A stretch of 64,000 nt of DNA from NCBI GenBank assembly GCA_963710495.1, contig CAVQAI010000007.1, forward strand, positions 434,001 through 498,000, written 5' to 3'. The DNA comes from Bog-756 sp963710495 (GTDB lineage Bacteria > Actinomycetota > Acidimicrobiia > Acidimicrobiales > RAAP-2). The position numbers were made by a program, and so were the translations under genes. This document shows, in pieces, positions 35,609 through 46,717 of the stretch. The notes under the pieces were generated by a model. It had not been told where the DNA came from and searched no databases. It saw only the letters and a list, made by a program, of their open reading frames with translations. Each line of letters begins with the position of its first letter. Position 1 is the stretch's first letter.

Positions 35609-36175
35609 ATGGAGGACGACTCCCCGCGCATGCAGTTCCGGCGGATGGACGAAGGCTCCGACGCCGACTTCGCCATCCTGGCCGACGTGCACCGGCAAGC
35701 CGTGCACGGTCTTCCCGACCTCCTGCTGCGCCTGCTGACCGAGCTCCGAGGCGACGAGCAGTACCCCATCGACCGCCAGGCCCACAGCCTCCAGACCGCT
35801 ACCCGCGCCCTGCGCGACGGGCGGGACGACGAGTACGTGGTGTGTGCCCTGTTCCACGACGTGGGCGAGTCGCTCGGCCCCTTCAACCACGGCGAGGTCG
35901 CCGCCGCCATCCTCCGACCCTTCATCAGCCAGGCCAACTACTGGATGCTCGCCCACCATCCCGTCTTCCAGGTCTACTTCTTCGGGCAGCACCTCGGGCT
36001 CGACCCGAATGAGCGCGACGAATACATCACCAGTCCCTACTACGACCAGACGGTCGAATTCACCGCCACGTACGACGAGGTGTCGTTCGATCCTGACTAC
36101 CAGAACGAGCCCGTTGCCACGTTCGACCCCCTGGTTCGCCGGCTGCTCGACAAGGAGTGGTCTCCCCCGTCCTAG
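35609..36175 (+). CDS. HD-domain protein
   Basis: A 188-residue HD phosphohydrolase-like protein: PIDRQAHSLQTATRALRDG supplies the first His, ALFHDVGESLGPFNHGEVAA the HD pair and a further His, and MLAHHPVFQVYFFGQHLGL the later ligands. This set resembles the metal-dependent oxygenases or phosphohydrolases of the HD/inositol-oxygenase-like group. Start ATG 35609. It overlaps the convergent PQQ-repeat gene by four bases. Substrate unknown. Confidence 0.87.
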   Translation: MEDDSPRMQFRRMDEGSDADFAILADVHRQAVHGLPDLLLRLLTELRGDEQYPIDRQAHSLQTATRALRDGRDDEYVVCALFHDVGESLGPFNHGEVAAAILRPFISQANYWMLAHHPVFQVYFFGQHLGLDPNERDEYITSPYYDQTVEFTATYDEVSFDPDYQNEPVATFDPLVRRLLDKEWSPPS

Positions 36176-37749
36176 CTGCTGCGCTCCCGCCGGCGCCCGA
36201 GCAGCCATGCGGACAGACCGAGCACGACGATGCCGGCCAAGGCCGCGCCGGCGATGCCGCCCACCGGGAGCCCGCCGGTGTCGGCCCCGACGGGGTGGAC
36301 CCGGGCCGGGTTGAGGGTCGTCGGCGGCGGAACGGTGGCCGGGGAGGTGGTGGCGGCGGCGGCGAACGCCACCACCCGATCGGCCGAGGGTGCCACCAGG
36401 AGCCCGTCCCCCACCGCCGGTGTCGGGAAGTGGTTGTCGGGTGGGCCGATCGAGGCCTGCCGGCGCACCGAGCCCGTCGCCGGATCGAGCCCGTAGAGCG
36501 TTCCGTCCCGCGCCATCGTCCACACCAACCCGCCGGCCACGATGGGCGGCCCGCCCCCGGCGCTGGACGACCAGAGCGTCGTCAGTCCGGGAGGAGACGT
36601 CGAGGCCCGCACGGCCACGATCCCGGTGGTGCAGGGCAGGTAGACGACGGTCCCGACCACCGCCCCACCGCCGTCGACATCGTCCCCGCAGACCGATGCC
36701 AATGCCGCCTGCTGGCCGCCGATGCCACCGAGGTGGGCGCCGTCCAGCAAAAAGGCGGTCCGGGACTTGCCGGCCACCACGACCTGGCCATCGGCCAACA
36801 GGACGGGCTCCATGGACAAGTCACGGTCGGCGGCGTTGTCCGCGGCCCAGTTGGTGGGGGCGAAGAACTGCTTCAGCTGTAAGGCGGGTGACAGCTCGAG
36901 GACCGAGTCGCTGTCGTCGTAGGCGTGCCCCGGCGAGACGACCGAGCCGTTCCCGGCGCTCACCCAGATGTTCCCCTGGCCGTCGACGGCCGGCGCCCCG
37001 CCACCCATCCAGATGGCACCCTGCTCCTCACCCGGGCCGCCGTCGACGGCGAAGAGGCGGGGGGTGCCACCCGACTCGCCGACCGCCACGACCCATCCGC
37101 GGTAGGTGGAGCAGTCCCCGTAGTTGCCCCCGAACCCGAAGACCACCTGGCCGGCGTCGAGGGTGAGCCCGGTCCGCTGCAACAGCGCCGCACCGAGCGC
37201 CCCCGGAGGGTCCACCCTCTGGGTCATCTCGATCTGGCCCGAGGTGGCGTCGAGCCCCACCAGCACGTGCTTCGGTGACCCGCCCACCAACTCGTCGGCC
37301 ACGACGAAGACCTCACCCCGTACCGGATCGATGACGGGAGTGCCCGTGATCCCCACGGTGGGCTGGATGTCGCCGCACGGGAGGGATGCAGCCGGCACGG
37401 CGGTTCCCACCCGCGTGGACCACAGGGCGGCGCCCGTGGTGGCGGCGAGGGCATAGACCCGGTCGTCCTCGGTTGCCACATAGACGCGCCCACCCGCCAC
37501 TAGCGGCTCGCCGTACAGCGCGCCGTCGAGGCCGGGCGAGCTCCACCTGGGATGGGAGGCATCGATGGTGACCGCCGCCGGCGACACGCCTGACCCGGCC
37601 GGGTCACCGTGGTACACGGTCCACGAATTGGTATCGGCGATCCCCGAAGCCGTGGCCGGCGAGTCGACGGCCAGTGGGGCCAGGACGACGGTGGCGACCA
37701 GCACCATGCACGCACCCGCCCGGCGGGGGCCCGGGCCGAACAGCCTCAC
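36172..37749 (-). CDS. Exported PQQ-type beta-propeller protein with C-terminal membrane anchor
   Basis: A 525-residue protein with signal peptide ACMVLVATVVLAPLAVDSPA, then repeated propeller blades (PLVAGGRVYVATEDDRVYAL, LWSTRVGTAVPAASL, GGLVWTMARDGTLYGLDPA), a Pro/Thr-rich linker TTSPATVPPPTTLNPA, and one C-terminal helix AGAALAGIVVLGLSAWLLG before RRRERSS. It is probably a surface-anchored binding or scaffold protein. No catalytic calcium/PQQ-dehydrogenase residues are evident. Confidence 0.87.
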   Translation of the reverse strand: MRLFGPGPRRAGACMVLVATVVLAPLAVDSPATASGIADTNSWTVYHGDPAGSGVSPAAVTIDASHPRWSSPGLDGALYGEPLVAGGRVYVATEDDRVYALAATTGAALWSTRVGTAVPAASLPCGDIQPTVGITGTPVIDPVRGEVFVVADELVGGSPKHVLVGLDATSGQIEMTQRVDPPGALGAALLQRTGLTLDAGQVVFGFGGNYGDCSTYRGWVVAVGESGGTPRLFAVDGGPGEEQGAIWMGGGAPAVDGQGNIWVSAGNGSVVSPGHAYDDSDSVLELSPALQLKQFFAPTNWAADNAADRDLSMEPVLLADGQVVVAGKSRTAFLLDGAHLGGIGGQQAALASVCGDDVDGGGAVVGTVVYLPCTTGIVAVRASTSPPGLTTLWSSSAGGGPPIVAGGLVWTMARDGTLYGLDPATGSVRRQASIGPPDNHFPTPAVGDGLLVAPSADRVVAFAAAATTSPATVPPPTTLNPARVHPVGADTGGLPVGGIAGAALAGIVVLGLSAWLLGRRRERSS

Positions 37750-37839
37750 GCCCCGACGGGCACGGGCGCGACAGGGGCCGGGATCACCTTTGACAGGCTA
37801 CCGAGGGGAACGCACAGGCCCGGGTCGGGCCCGGAGGGC

Positions 37840-38445
37840 TCAGGCGACGGACGGCCCGTGTCGGCGGACCGACTCCACCTGCTCCAGGGCCGTGCCCAGC
37901 TCCTGCAACCACTCGTCGGCGTGCTTTGCCACCAGCTTCACGCACCAAGCCAGCGCATCGGCGCGGCTTCGGGCGACCCCGCTGTCGACCAGCGTGTCGA
38001 GGACGACCCGTTCGGGTTGACGCAGCCGGGTCATGACCGGAACCGACCGGTTGGTGAACACAACGGATGTGCCGCCGACCTCGGCCCCCCAGGCCACGCT
38101 GCGACCGAAGACACGCTCCGCCTCGCGGGCGATGGCCATGCGCTCGTCGCGGGTCTCCTCCCGGAACCGGCTGATCCGGCCGGCCTCACCGGCCGACCGG
38201 GCCGACTCGTCGCCCTGGTCGGCGAGGTCCGGGGCAGGAACCCGGCCCACCACCATGATCTCGTCCCGGTCCACGGTCACCGTGGTCGCGCCCTCGAACC
38301 ATCCCGTGGGCAGGCGACCGGCCAACCACCCCGAGATGTCCCCGGCGGAGAACTCGTCCATCCCTGCTCCTCGGGTCGGTGCCCGACCCCCGCCCGCCAC
38401 CCGGTGGCGAGCTCGCCGTCCGGCGTTGCTGTGTGCCTGACCCAT
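37840..38445 (-). CDS. Conserved hypothetical protein
   Basis: A 201-residue product if started at ATG 38445, which has a strong AAGGAGAG site seven bases upstream and an AT-rich promoter-like repeat before it. An internal ATG at 38361, with GGAGCAGGG upstream, would give 173 residues and drop an Arg-rich leader. The C-terminal part (VVLDTLVDSGVARSRADALA, then KHADEWLQELGTALEQVESV) looks like a ribbon-helix-helix-type or helical region with a coiled end. Function unknown; a DNA-binding or regulatory role is inference. Confidence 0.7.
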   Translation of the reverse strand: MGQAHSNAGRRARHRVAGGGRAPTRGAGMDEFSAGDISGWLAGRLPTGWFEGATTVTVDRDEIMVVGRVPAPDLADQGDESARSAGEAGRISRFREETRDERMAIAREAERVFGRSVAWGAEVGGTSVVFTNRSVPVMTRLRQPERVVLDTLVDSGVARSRADALAWCVKLVAKHADEWLQELGTALEQVESVRRHGPSVA

Positions 38446-38466
38446 TGGCCTCTCCTTACCTGGCGT

Positions 38467-38491
38467 CTATTACATTATTACATAGTAATAG
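38467..38491. promoter_or_regulatory. AT-rich inverted repeat, likely operator/promoter
   Basis: CTATTAC (38467-38473) and GTAATAG (38485-38491) form a perfect 7-bp inverted repeat around ATTATTACATA. In a region of about 70 percent GC this block is strikingly AT-rich. It lies 22 bases upstream of the ATG at 38445 (minus strand) and about 130 before the GH3 gene (plus strand), so it may control either. Confidence 0.6.
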
Positions 38492-38622
38492 AAGGGCAAT
38501 CGGCGCCAGAGGGCGGGGCGGCGGGACGATCGAATCCGGCGTCGAGCGCACCCAGGCCGGGATCGAGGCCCGATCCACCTGCCACCGGATGGCCGGTCGG
38601 CCTCGCTATCTTTGGCGCGCCC

Positions 38623-41374
38623 GTGGACCGACTCCGACATGACCGTGCGCCGAGACGACGGAAGCGTCGGACGGCGCTGCCACTTTCGGCCTGGGTGGTC
38701 GTCCCGGCCGTGGTCGTCTGGACACTGACCCTCGTCATGGCCACCGGGGGGCAGGCGGGTGCCGCGACGCCCGACACGACACCGGGCGTCTCGCGATGCA
38801 AGTGGCTGGAGGGGGCCATCGACCGTGGTGAGTCCCCGGCGCAGCTGGCCCGGACCGTCCTCGAACGGATGACGGTCCCCGAGAAGTTGGGCGAGATGGT
38901 CCTCGTGAGCTCGGGGGACTACGAGAACATCAACGCCGGCGTTCCCCGGCTCTGCATCCCTCCGCTCACGCTGCAGGACGGACCGCAGGGCTTGGCTTAC
39001 GGGGCCGAGCACGTGACCCAGCTGCCGGCCCCGTTGGGCGTGGCCGCGACGTTCGACACGACCATCGCCCGCCTCTATGGGGAGGTATTGGGCTCGGAGG
39101 CCACCGGCCAGGGATTCGACGTGGTCCAGGGCCCCAACCTCAACATCGACCGCGTGCCCCAGAGTGGCCGCACCTATGAGGGGTTCGGTGAGGACCCGCT
39201 GCTCGTGTCGGCCATGGGCGTGGCCGATATCGAGGGGATCCAGGCGACCGGTGCCCTGGCCATGGCCAAGCATTTCGCCGTCTACAACCAGGAAACCGAC
39301 CGTGGGGTGCTCAACGACGTCGTGTCCCAACGGGCCCTCGAGGAGCTCTACCTGCCTCCGTTCCGGGCGGCGGTGAGCCAGGCGCACGTCGCCTCGGTCA
39401 TGTGTGCCTACCCCCAACTCAACGGCACCTACCAATGCCAGGACGGGTCTCTCCTCGGCTTGCTCCAGCAGTGGGGATTCGACGGTTTCGTGCGCTCCGA
39501 CCTCGGTTCGGTCCACGATCCCCTGGCCGCCATCGCCGCCGGGACCGACCTCATCAAGCCGGCCCAGGTACGTCGACTGGCCCCGCTGGTCGGCCAGCCC
39601 GGGCTGTCGATGTCGTCAGTGGACGCGGCCGTCACCCGAGTGCTCACGTCCATGTTCGCCCACGGGCTGGTGACCGGGCCCGACGTGGGCTCACCGGACT
39701 CGGTGGTCGACTCTCCGGCGCACACCGCCTTCGCCCTGACCACGGCCGAGCGCTCGGCCGTCCTGCTCAAGAACGACCATTCGGTCCTCCCCCTCAATCC
39801 CTCGCGTCTCCGGTCGGTGGCGGTCATCGGCGCCGATGCCAGCTCGGCGGCGGTCACCACCGGCCACGGCAGCTCGCACGTGCTCGCCCCCTTCACCTCC
39901 TCCCCTCTGACCGCCATCCGCCGGCGCGCCGGGTCGGGCGCGACCGTGACCTACGCCGACGGCGGCAGCACCACCAATCTGCTGCCCGCCGTCCCGACGG
40001 ACTTCCTCACGCCCGCCTCGGGGGCGGGGCACGGGCTCACCCTCACGCTCACCCCGAGCGGTTCGGGCAACAACGCGCTCCCCGTCCAGAGCGTCGAGCC
40101 CGCCGTCGACGCCTCGATCCGGCCCCATCTCACGATCAGCCAGCCCTTCCGCGGGCTGACCCGCTCGCCGCCCATCGAGCGCCGACCCCGAGTCCCCTCG
40201 TTGGGCAGGCTCGCACCCCTGAGCGGTGTCGTCCCCTCCTCGACCCGATCCCTGGTGGAGCTGCCGGCCGGATGGTCGGACGCCACGGCCACCTGGACCG
40301 GGACCCTCACGCCGCCCCGGAGCGGGCTCTACACACTGTCCTTGCAGGGTGACGGCTCGGCCTCCCTGACACTCGACGGGAAGCCGACGGTGTCGGACAC
40401 GCTGACCCATGTCCACGGGCGATGGTCACAGACGGTCCCGCTGGTAGCCGGTCACCCCTACCAGGTCCGCCTGGAGTGGGAGCCCATCGACACCACTACA
40501 CCGTCGGGCGAGTCGTTGATCGTCCCCAGCACGTTGACCCTCGGCTGGCAATACGTCAGCGACCGGATCGCGGCGGCCGCGGCCGCTGCCCGGTCCGCCG
40601 ACGTGGCGGTCGTGTTCGCCGGCGACTACAGCTCCGAGGCTTTCGACCGGCCCTCCCTGTCGCTCCCCGGCGACGAGGACGCACTGATCGCCGCGGTGGC
40701 CGCGGCCAACCCCCGTACCGTGGTCGTGCTCAACACCGGTGGTCCCGCGCTCGATGCCGTGGCTTGGGCAGGTGGCCGGTGTGATCGAAGGCTGGTACCC
40801 GGGGGAGCAGGACGGCAACGCCATCGCCGCCCTCCTCTTCGGTGACGTCGATCCCTCCGGCCGGCTGCCCGTCACCTTCCCCACCAGTGACGCCGCTACC
40901 GCCGTCAACACCGCCGCCCAATGGCCGGGCGTGGGCCTCACCGCGGACGCCACCGAAGGGCTCGACGTCGGCTACCGCTACGACCACGCCACCGGCGCCC
41001 AGCCCCTGTTCCCGTTCGGCTACGGCCTCTCCTATACGCGGTTCGCCGTCGGGCGGCCGGCGGTGGCACGCACCGCCACCGGGTACACCCTGGCCGTGCG
41101 GGTGTCGAACCAGGGCCGGGTCACGGGGACTGATGTCCCGCAGGCCTACCTGACCTTTCCGGCCGCGGCCGGTGAGCCACCGGCGCAGCTGGTGGCGTTC
41201 GCCCCGGTCACCCTGGCGCCCGGCCAGAGCCGGACGGTGACGTTGCCGGTCCCCGCATCGGCATTCGAGGCATACCTCGACGGCACCTGGTCGACCGTGC
41301 CGGGGACCTACACGCTGTCCGTCGGCGAGTCCTCGGCCGACCTCCGCCTCAGCGCGTCGGTGCCCGCCCCCTGA
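38623..41374 (+). CDS. Secreted glycoside hydrolase family 3 with PA14-like insert, frame-broken
   Basis: A beta-glucosidase-type GH3 of about 916 residues. A signal peptide (WVVVPAVVVWTLTLVMATGG) is followed by the barrel (GPNLNIDRVPQSGRTYEGFG, KHFAVYNQETDRG) with the nucleophile Asp in GFDGFVRSDLGSVHDP. The second sandwich domain is interrupted by a PA14-like segment (WTGTLTPPRSGLYTLSLQGD). A fibronectin-III-like end starts near FPFGYGLSYTRF. GTG 38623 is the start. Dropping one base at 40753 joins GGPAL to MPWLGQVAGVIEGWYPG. It hydrolyses beta-glycosides outside the cell. Confidence 0.9.
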
Positions 41375-41381
41375 GCGACCC

Positions 41382-41402
41382 GGGTGCGCGCCGGGCGCAC
41401 CC
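41382..41402. terminator. Hairpin downstream of GH3
   Basis: GGGTGCGC (41382-41389) pairs perfectly with GCGCACCC (41395-41402) across a GCCGG loop, eight bases after the GH3 stop. No T-tract follows, as is common in high-GC actinobacterial terminators. GCGCACC recurs twice more just downstream. Confidence 0.45.
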
Positions 41403-41564
41403 CGCGCACCTAGCGCACCTGCGGTTGTCCCCTCGCACCGGCGTGCGTCCCAGCGCGCGGGGTGGGCGAGGGCCTAGCCTCTGTCCTGATCGGAACCTCC
41501 GGCGGGCCGACGCACCCAGGCTGGCGAGCGCGCATTGGCCTCGCCGGAAAGAGAGGTCGACACC

Positions 41565-42263
41565 ATGCTGAAGACGCCGCCCGAATCAGCATTTGCCTAC
41601 GCCGGGATCCGCCATCGGCTGACCGAGCTGCTCGAGTGCACCTCGGACGACGAAGCGGCGTCCACCCCTGTCCCGGCCTGCCCGGAGTGGACCGTCACCG
41701 ATGTCGTCGCCCACCTCTACGGCGTCGAGGTGGACATCATCGAAGGCAACGTCGAAGGGGCCGGCACGGCGGCGTGGGCCGACGAACAGGTGCGCCGGTT
41801 CGCCCCGCTCGGCCTGCACCAGCTGTCCCAGGCCTGGAACGAAACCAGTCCCAAGGTCGAGGCGATGGGCGGAAGGTTCCCGGCGCGGGCCGCCACCCAG
41901 CTCGTCTTCGACGCCTGCACCCACGAGCACGATCTGCGAGGTGCCCTGGGCCGGCCCGGGGCGCGCGACACCGACAGCGTCATCATCGGCCTCACCTTCA
42001 TCGAGGACTCCATGCGCGGCCTGGTCGAGAAACGGCAGCTGGCGGCCATCGAGTTCGACTCACCCCACTTCGGGACCACGATCGGCCCCGAGCCGGCCCC
42101 GGTCCGGGTGTCGACGAGCGCCTTCGAGCTGTTCCGGGCGTTTGCCGGCCGGCGGTCGCCCGAGCAGATCCGGGCCCTCCCCTGGCAGGGGGATCCCTCC
42201 CCGTACCTCGAGGTCTTCGACCGCGGCCCCCTCCAGCCGCCCGCAAAGGCGCTCATCGAGTGA
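41565..42263 (+). CDS. Maleylpyruvate isomerase N-terminal (DinB-like, mycothiol-type) family protein
   Basis: A 232-residue helical bundle protein of the actinobacterial family annotated as maleylpyruvate isomerase/TIGR03083-like: VPACPEWTVTDVVAHLYGVE near the N-terminus carries the first metal His, and FDACTHEHDLRGALGRPG carries the later HExHD-like pair. Many members are mycothiol-dependent transferases. ATG 41565 has AAAGAGAGG eight bases upstream, better than the in-frame ATG at 41535. Substrate unknown. Confidence 0.87.
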   Translation: MLKTPPESAFAYAGIRHRLTELLECTSDDEAASTPVPACPEWTVTDVVAHLYGVEVDIIEGNVEGAGTAAWADEQVRRFAPLGLHQLSQAWNETSPKVEAMGGRFPARAATQLVFDACTHEHDLRGALGRPGARDTDSVIIGLTFIEDSMRGLVEKRQLAAIEFDSPHFGTTIGPEPAPVRVSTSAFELFRAFAGRRSPEQIRALPWQGDPSPYLEVFDRGPLQPPAKALIE

Positions 42264-42444
42264 CCTGGCGCGCCCGGCCGCCCCATGACCGCGGGGCGCG
42301 ATCCGAGGGCCCCCGGCGAGACGTTGGGCTACCATGCCGGGCGTCCCGGGGCAGATGGACCACCGCCCGGCCGGGGGTGGTCGACGCCGTCAGTCGAGGA
42401 CCGTCCCCGTGCAGCCCGCCGGATGGCCACAATGAAGGAGTCCG

Positions 42445-43890
<1,446 letters not shown>

Positions 43891-43893
43891 TCC

Positions 43894-43918
43894 GCCCGGG
43901 GCCGACATCGGCCCGGGC
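43894..43918. terminator. Bidirectional hairpin terminator between ahcY and TolB-like gene
   Basis: GCCCGGGGCCGA (43894-43905) pairs with TCGGCCCGGGC (43908-43918) with a single bulged G and a two-base loop. It sits four bases after the ahcY stop and seven before the stop of the convergent gene, so it can serve both. Confidence 0.65.
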
Positions 43919-43924
43919 CCGGGA

Positions 43925-45357
43925 TCAGGCGGGAGCCCGGCAGCACCCTGCCCCCGAGGCCAGTGCCTGCCAGATCGAAGCCAGCCCGGTGAGCTGCTGC
44001 TCGGCCAGTGCGATGGCGGCCACCTCGTCGGCCGGCAGGTTGAGGTGGCCGAGGCTCACGGTGGTGGGCACCACCGGCTGGGGTGGCGCGTGGTCCCCGT
44101 GGCGCGGCGCCCCGGTCCAAGCCGGATCGGGTCGCACCCGTGAGCCGCCAAGGGTGGACGGCCCGGGGGCCGGGGAGAACGTGCCGACATAGGTGTGGGT
44201 ACGCTCGCCCGTCGTCCACAGGAGCCGGGTCCCGGTCGGGTCGAAGTAGAACTCGGGCACGACCTGGTCGAGGTCGGTGAGGCGGCGTACCGCCCGGGTG
44301 GACAGGTCGAGCTCGTAGAGGTCGGTGCGGAAACGTGGGTCGAGCACGGTGAGGATGAAGACGGGCCCGGCGACGTCGTTCTCGCCGGGGGGGTCGTAGC
44401 CGGCCGCCTGGGCCTCGCTCGTCACGGTCTGGTACCAGCCGGGCGTGGCCCGGCTGGACATCCAGATCACGTCCTTCATGTCCGGGGTGAAGACGGCCTG
44501 CTCGTCCCAGGCCGGGCTGGCGTCGGTGAGATGGGTGACGACCGGGTGGGCCGGGCTCGCCCCGCCGCCGTAGAGCCGCAGGAAGTAGAGCTCGGAGTTG
44601 AGCCACCCGACGCGCTTGTCTCCGTCGGAGCTCAGCGCGGTGTAACAGGACGCCGCTGCCGTCCGGAGCCCACACCTGGGTCTCGTAGGCGTTGTCGCCA
44701 TCGGGGGCGACCGTCGTCACCTCGCCGAGCCGAGGCGTCCCGTCCGGCGCCGACGGTGAAGGTGGCCAACATGATGGTCCACTGGGTGCCGCCCCGGTCC
44801 AGCGGGCCGTAGTCCACGTGGGTCCAGATGAGGTGCCGGCCGTCGGGCGACCAGTAGGGGTGGTAGTTGTCGTAGACGTCGGGGCCTGGCTCGAACGACG
44901 AGCCCGGCCCGGTGAGCCGGGTGACGTGGCTGCCGTCCGGGCGCATGGCGTAGAGGTCGGTGCCGAACCCCCCGAGACAGGGGGAACCGAAGGTCACCGC
45001 CTGACCGCGGAACGAGCAGAACAGGATCCAGTCACCTTGCGGGCGCTCCTGGGGGAAGCCGTTGGGCCCCGGCTGCCCACAGGTCAGGCAGGACATGGTG
45101 CTCCCGTCGAGCCGTGACACGTAGACCTGGGAGACGCCGGACGGGTCGAGCTGGTTGGAGAGGACCCGGCCGTCCGCCGTCCACGACGGGTCCTGCCCGA
45201 AGGTGAACGGATTGACCGTGGTGGTGAACCGGGCCTCGAAGAACGGATTGCCGGGGTCGGGAGCGGCCGCCGGGGCCGGACCGGCACAGCCCCCCAGGCC
45301 GGCGGCCACCGCCAGGAGCACGAACACGGCAAGGCCCGTGGTGGCCCGGGTGATCAC
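43925..45357 (-). CDS. TolB-like (WD40/PD40) beta-propeller lipoprotein, frame-broken
   Basis: GTG 45357 begins a lipoprotein signal (LAVFVLLAVAAGLGGCAG; lipobox LGGC). Propeller repeats follow, e.g. QDPSWTADGRVLSNQLD, YHPYWSPDGRHLIWTHVDYG, DEQAVFTPDMKDVIWMSS and PEFYFDPTGTRLLWTTG. Two surplus bases, near 44728 and 44646, shift the frame; the 1433-base length is 3n+2, so removing both gives a 476-residue protein. It starts seven bases after the acyl-CoA dehydrogenase stop. Probably a surface-bound protein-interaction or sugar-binding propeller. Confidence 0.82.
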
Positions 45358-45364
45358 CGCCCGC

Positions 45365-46663
45365 TCAGCGATCGGCCGTCTCCAGCTCGAGCAAGTGGGC
45401 GAAGCGCTCCCGGGCCGCCGCCCGCCGGGTGGGAACGTGCTCGGTCGGGACGTCGACCGGCTTGTACCCCTTCAGGGTCCGCCGGGCCACGGTCACCTTG
45501 TGCACCTCGTCCGGGCCGTCGTAGATGCGGGCGGCGCGGGCGTTCCGGTACATCGACTCGAGGGGGAGGTCGGTCGAGTAGCCCAGGGCGCCGTGCACCT
45601 GGATGGCCCGGTCGACGACGTTGTAGAGCACGCCCGCCCCGTAGTACTTGATCATGGCGATCTCGACTCGGGCCGCCGAGGCGCCCTCGCGGTCCATCTT
45701 CCACGCCGCCTGCAGGGTCATCAGACGGGCCGCGGTCATCTCGGCCAGCGAGTCGGCCACCCAGTTCTGGATGGTCTGCTTTTCGGCCAGAAGGGAGTGG
45801 TGGGTGGTGCGCGAGACCGCCCGCTCGCACAGCATGTCGAAGGCCCGCTTCGACTGCCCCAGCCAGCGCATGCAGTGGTGGATGCGGCCGGGCCCGAGCC
45901 GCTGCTGGGCGAGGAGGAAGCCGTCGCCCTCGTTCCCCACCAGGTTCTCGTAGGGAACCCGCACGTCGCGGTAGAGGATCTCGGCGTGACCGCCGAACTT
46001 GCCGTAGTGGTCCACCGGGTCCTCCATGGTGGCCACGTCACGGACGATCTCCACCCCGGGGGTGGCCGCCGGCACGACGATCATCGAGCACCCCTGGTAG
46101 GGATGCACGTCGGGGTTGGTCACCGCCATCACGATGAGGAAGTCGGCCACCGACCCGTTGGTGGTGAACCACTTGTGGCCGTCGATGACCCACTCCTCAC
46201 CGTCGCGGGTCGCCCGGGTGGTGATCATGGTCGGGTCGGCCCCGGCGCCCGGTTCGGTCATGGAGAAGCCGCTCCGGAGCCGGCCGTCGAGCAACGGCTG
46301 GAGCCAGCGGTCGCGCTGCTCCTCTCGACCCGAGGCTTCGATGCCGATGGCCAACAGCTCGGCGTTGCCCGAATCGGGCGCGTTGTTGCCGAAGACCACC
46401 GGGCCGTAGGGCGTCTGGCCGAGGACCTCGTGCATGAGGCCCAGCCGGACCTGGCCGAAGCCGCCTCCGCCCAGCTCCACCGGGAGATGCGAAGCCCACA
46501 GCCCGCGTCGCTTCACCTCGTCCTGGAGGGGCCGGACTGCCTCGAGCATGGCGTCGTAGCTCAACGACAGCGTCTCGAGCGGGATGACCTCGTCGCGGAC
46601 GAGCCGGCGCATCCAGACGAGTTGCTCCTCGAACTCTGGCTCGGTGGAGAAATCCCATGCCAC
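45365..46663 (-). CDS. Acyl-CoA dehydrogenase
   Basis: A 432-residue ACAD. It has LPVELGGGGFGQVRLGLMHE, SGFSMTEPGAGADPTMITTR, WVIDGHKWFTTNGSVADF and near the end IQVHGALGYSTDLPLESMYR and ARIYDGPDEVHKVTVARRTL, typical of the bacterial long-chain/ACAD10-11-like group. The GTG at 46663 has AGGGGGA upstream. It oxidises an acyl-CoA at C2-C3 with FAD; the chain preference is not evident. Divergent from bioB, 54 bases apart. Confidence 0.93.
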   Translation of the reverse strand: MAWDFSTEPEFEEQLVWMRRLVRDEVIPLETLSLSYDAMLEAVRPLQDEVKRRGLWASHLPVELGGGGFGQVRLGLMHEVLGQTPYGPVVFGNNAPDSGNAELLAIGIEASGREEQRDRWLQPLLDGRLRSGFSMTEPGAGADPTMITTRATRDGEEWVIDGHKWFTTNGSVADFLIVMAVTNPDVHPYQGCSMIVVPAATPGVEIVRDVATMEDPVDHYGKFGGHAEILYRDVRVPYENLVGNEGDGFLLAQQRLGPGRIHHCMRWLGQSKRAFDMLCERAVSRTTHHSLLAEKQTIQNWVADSLAEMTAARLMTLQAAWKMDREGASAARVEIAMIKYYGAGVLYNVVDRAIQVHGALGYSTDLPLESMYRNARAARIYDGPDEVHKVTVARRTLKGYKPVDVPTEHVPTRRAAARERFAHLLELETADR

Positions 46664-46717
46664 AGTGGTCCCCCTGTCGTCTTTCCGGCCGTTCGGCGCG
46701 GCCACTACCGTAACGGG

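Noticed and set aside
42264..42444. SAH riboswitch upstream of ahcY
   Set aside because: I looked for the conserved SAH-aptamer blocks in the 180-base leader and saw none; an ordinary ribosome site is sufficient.
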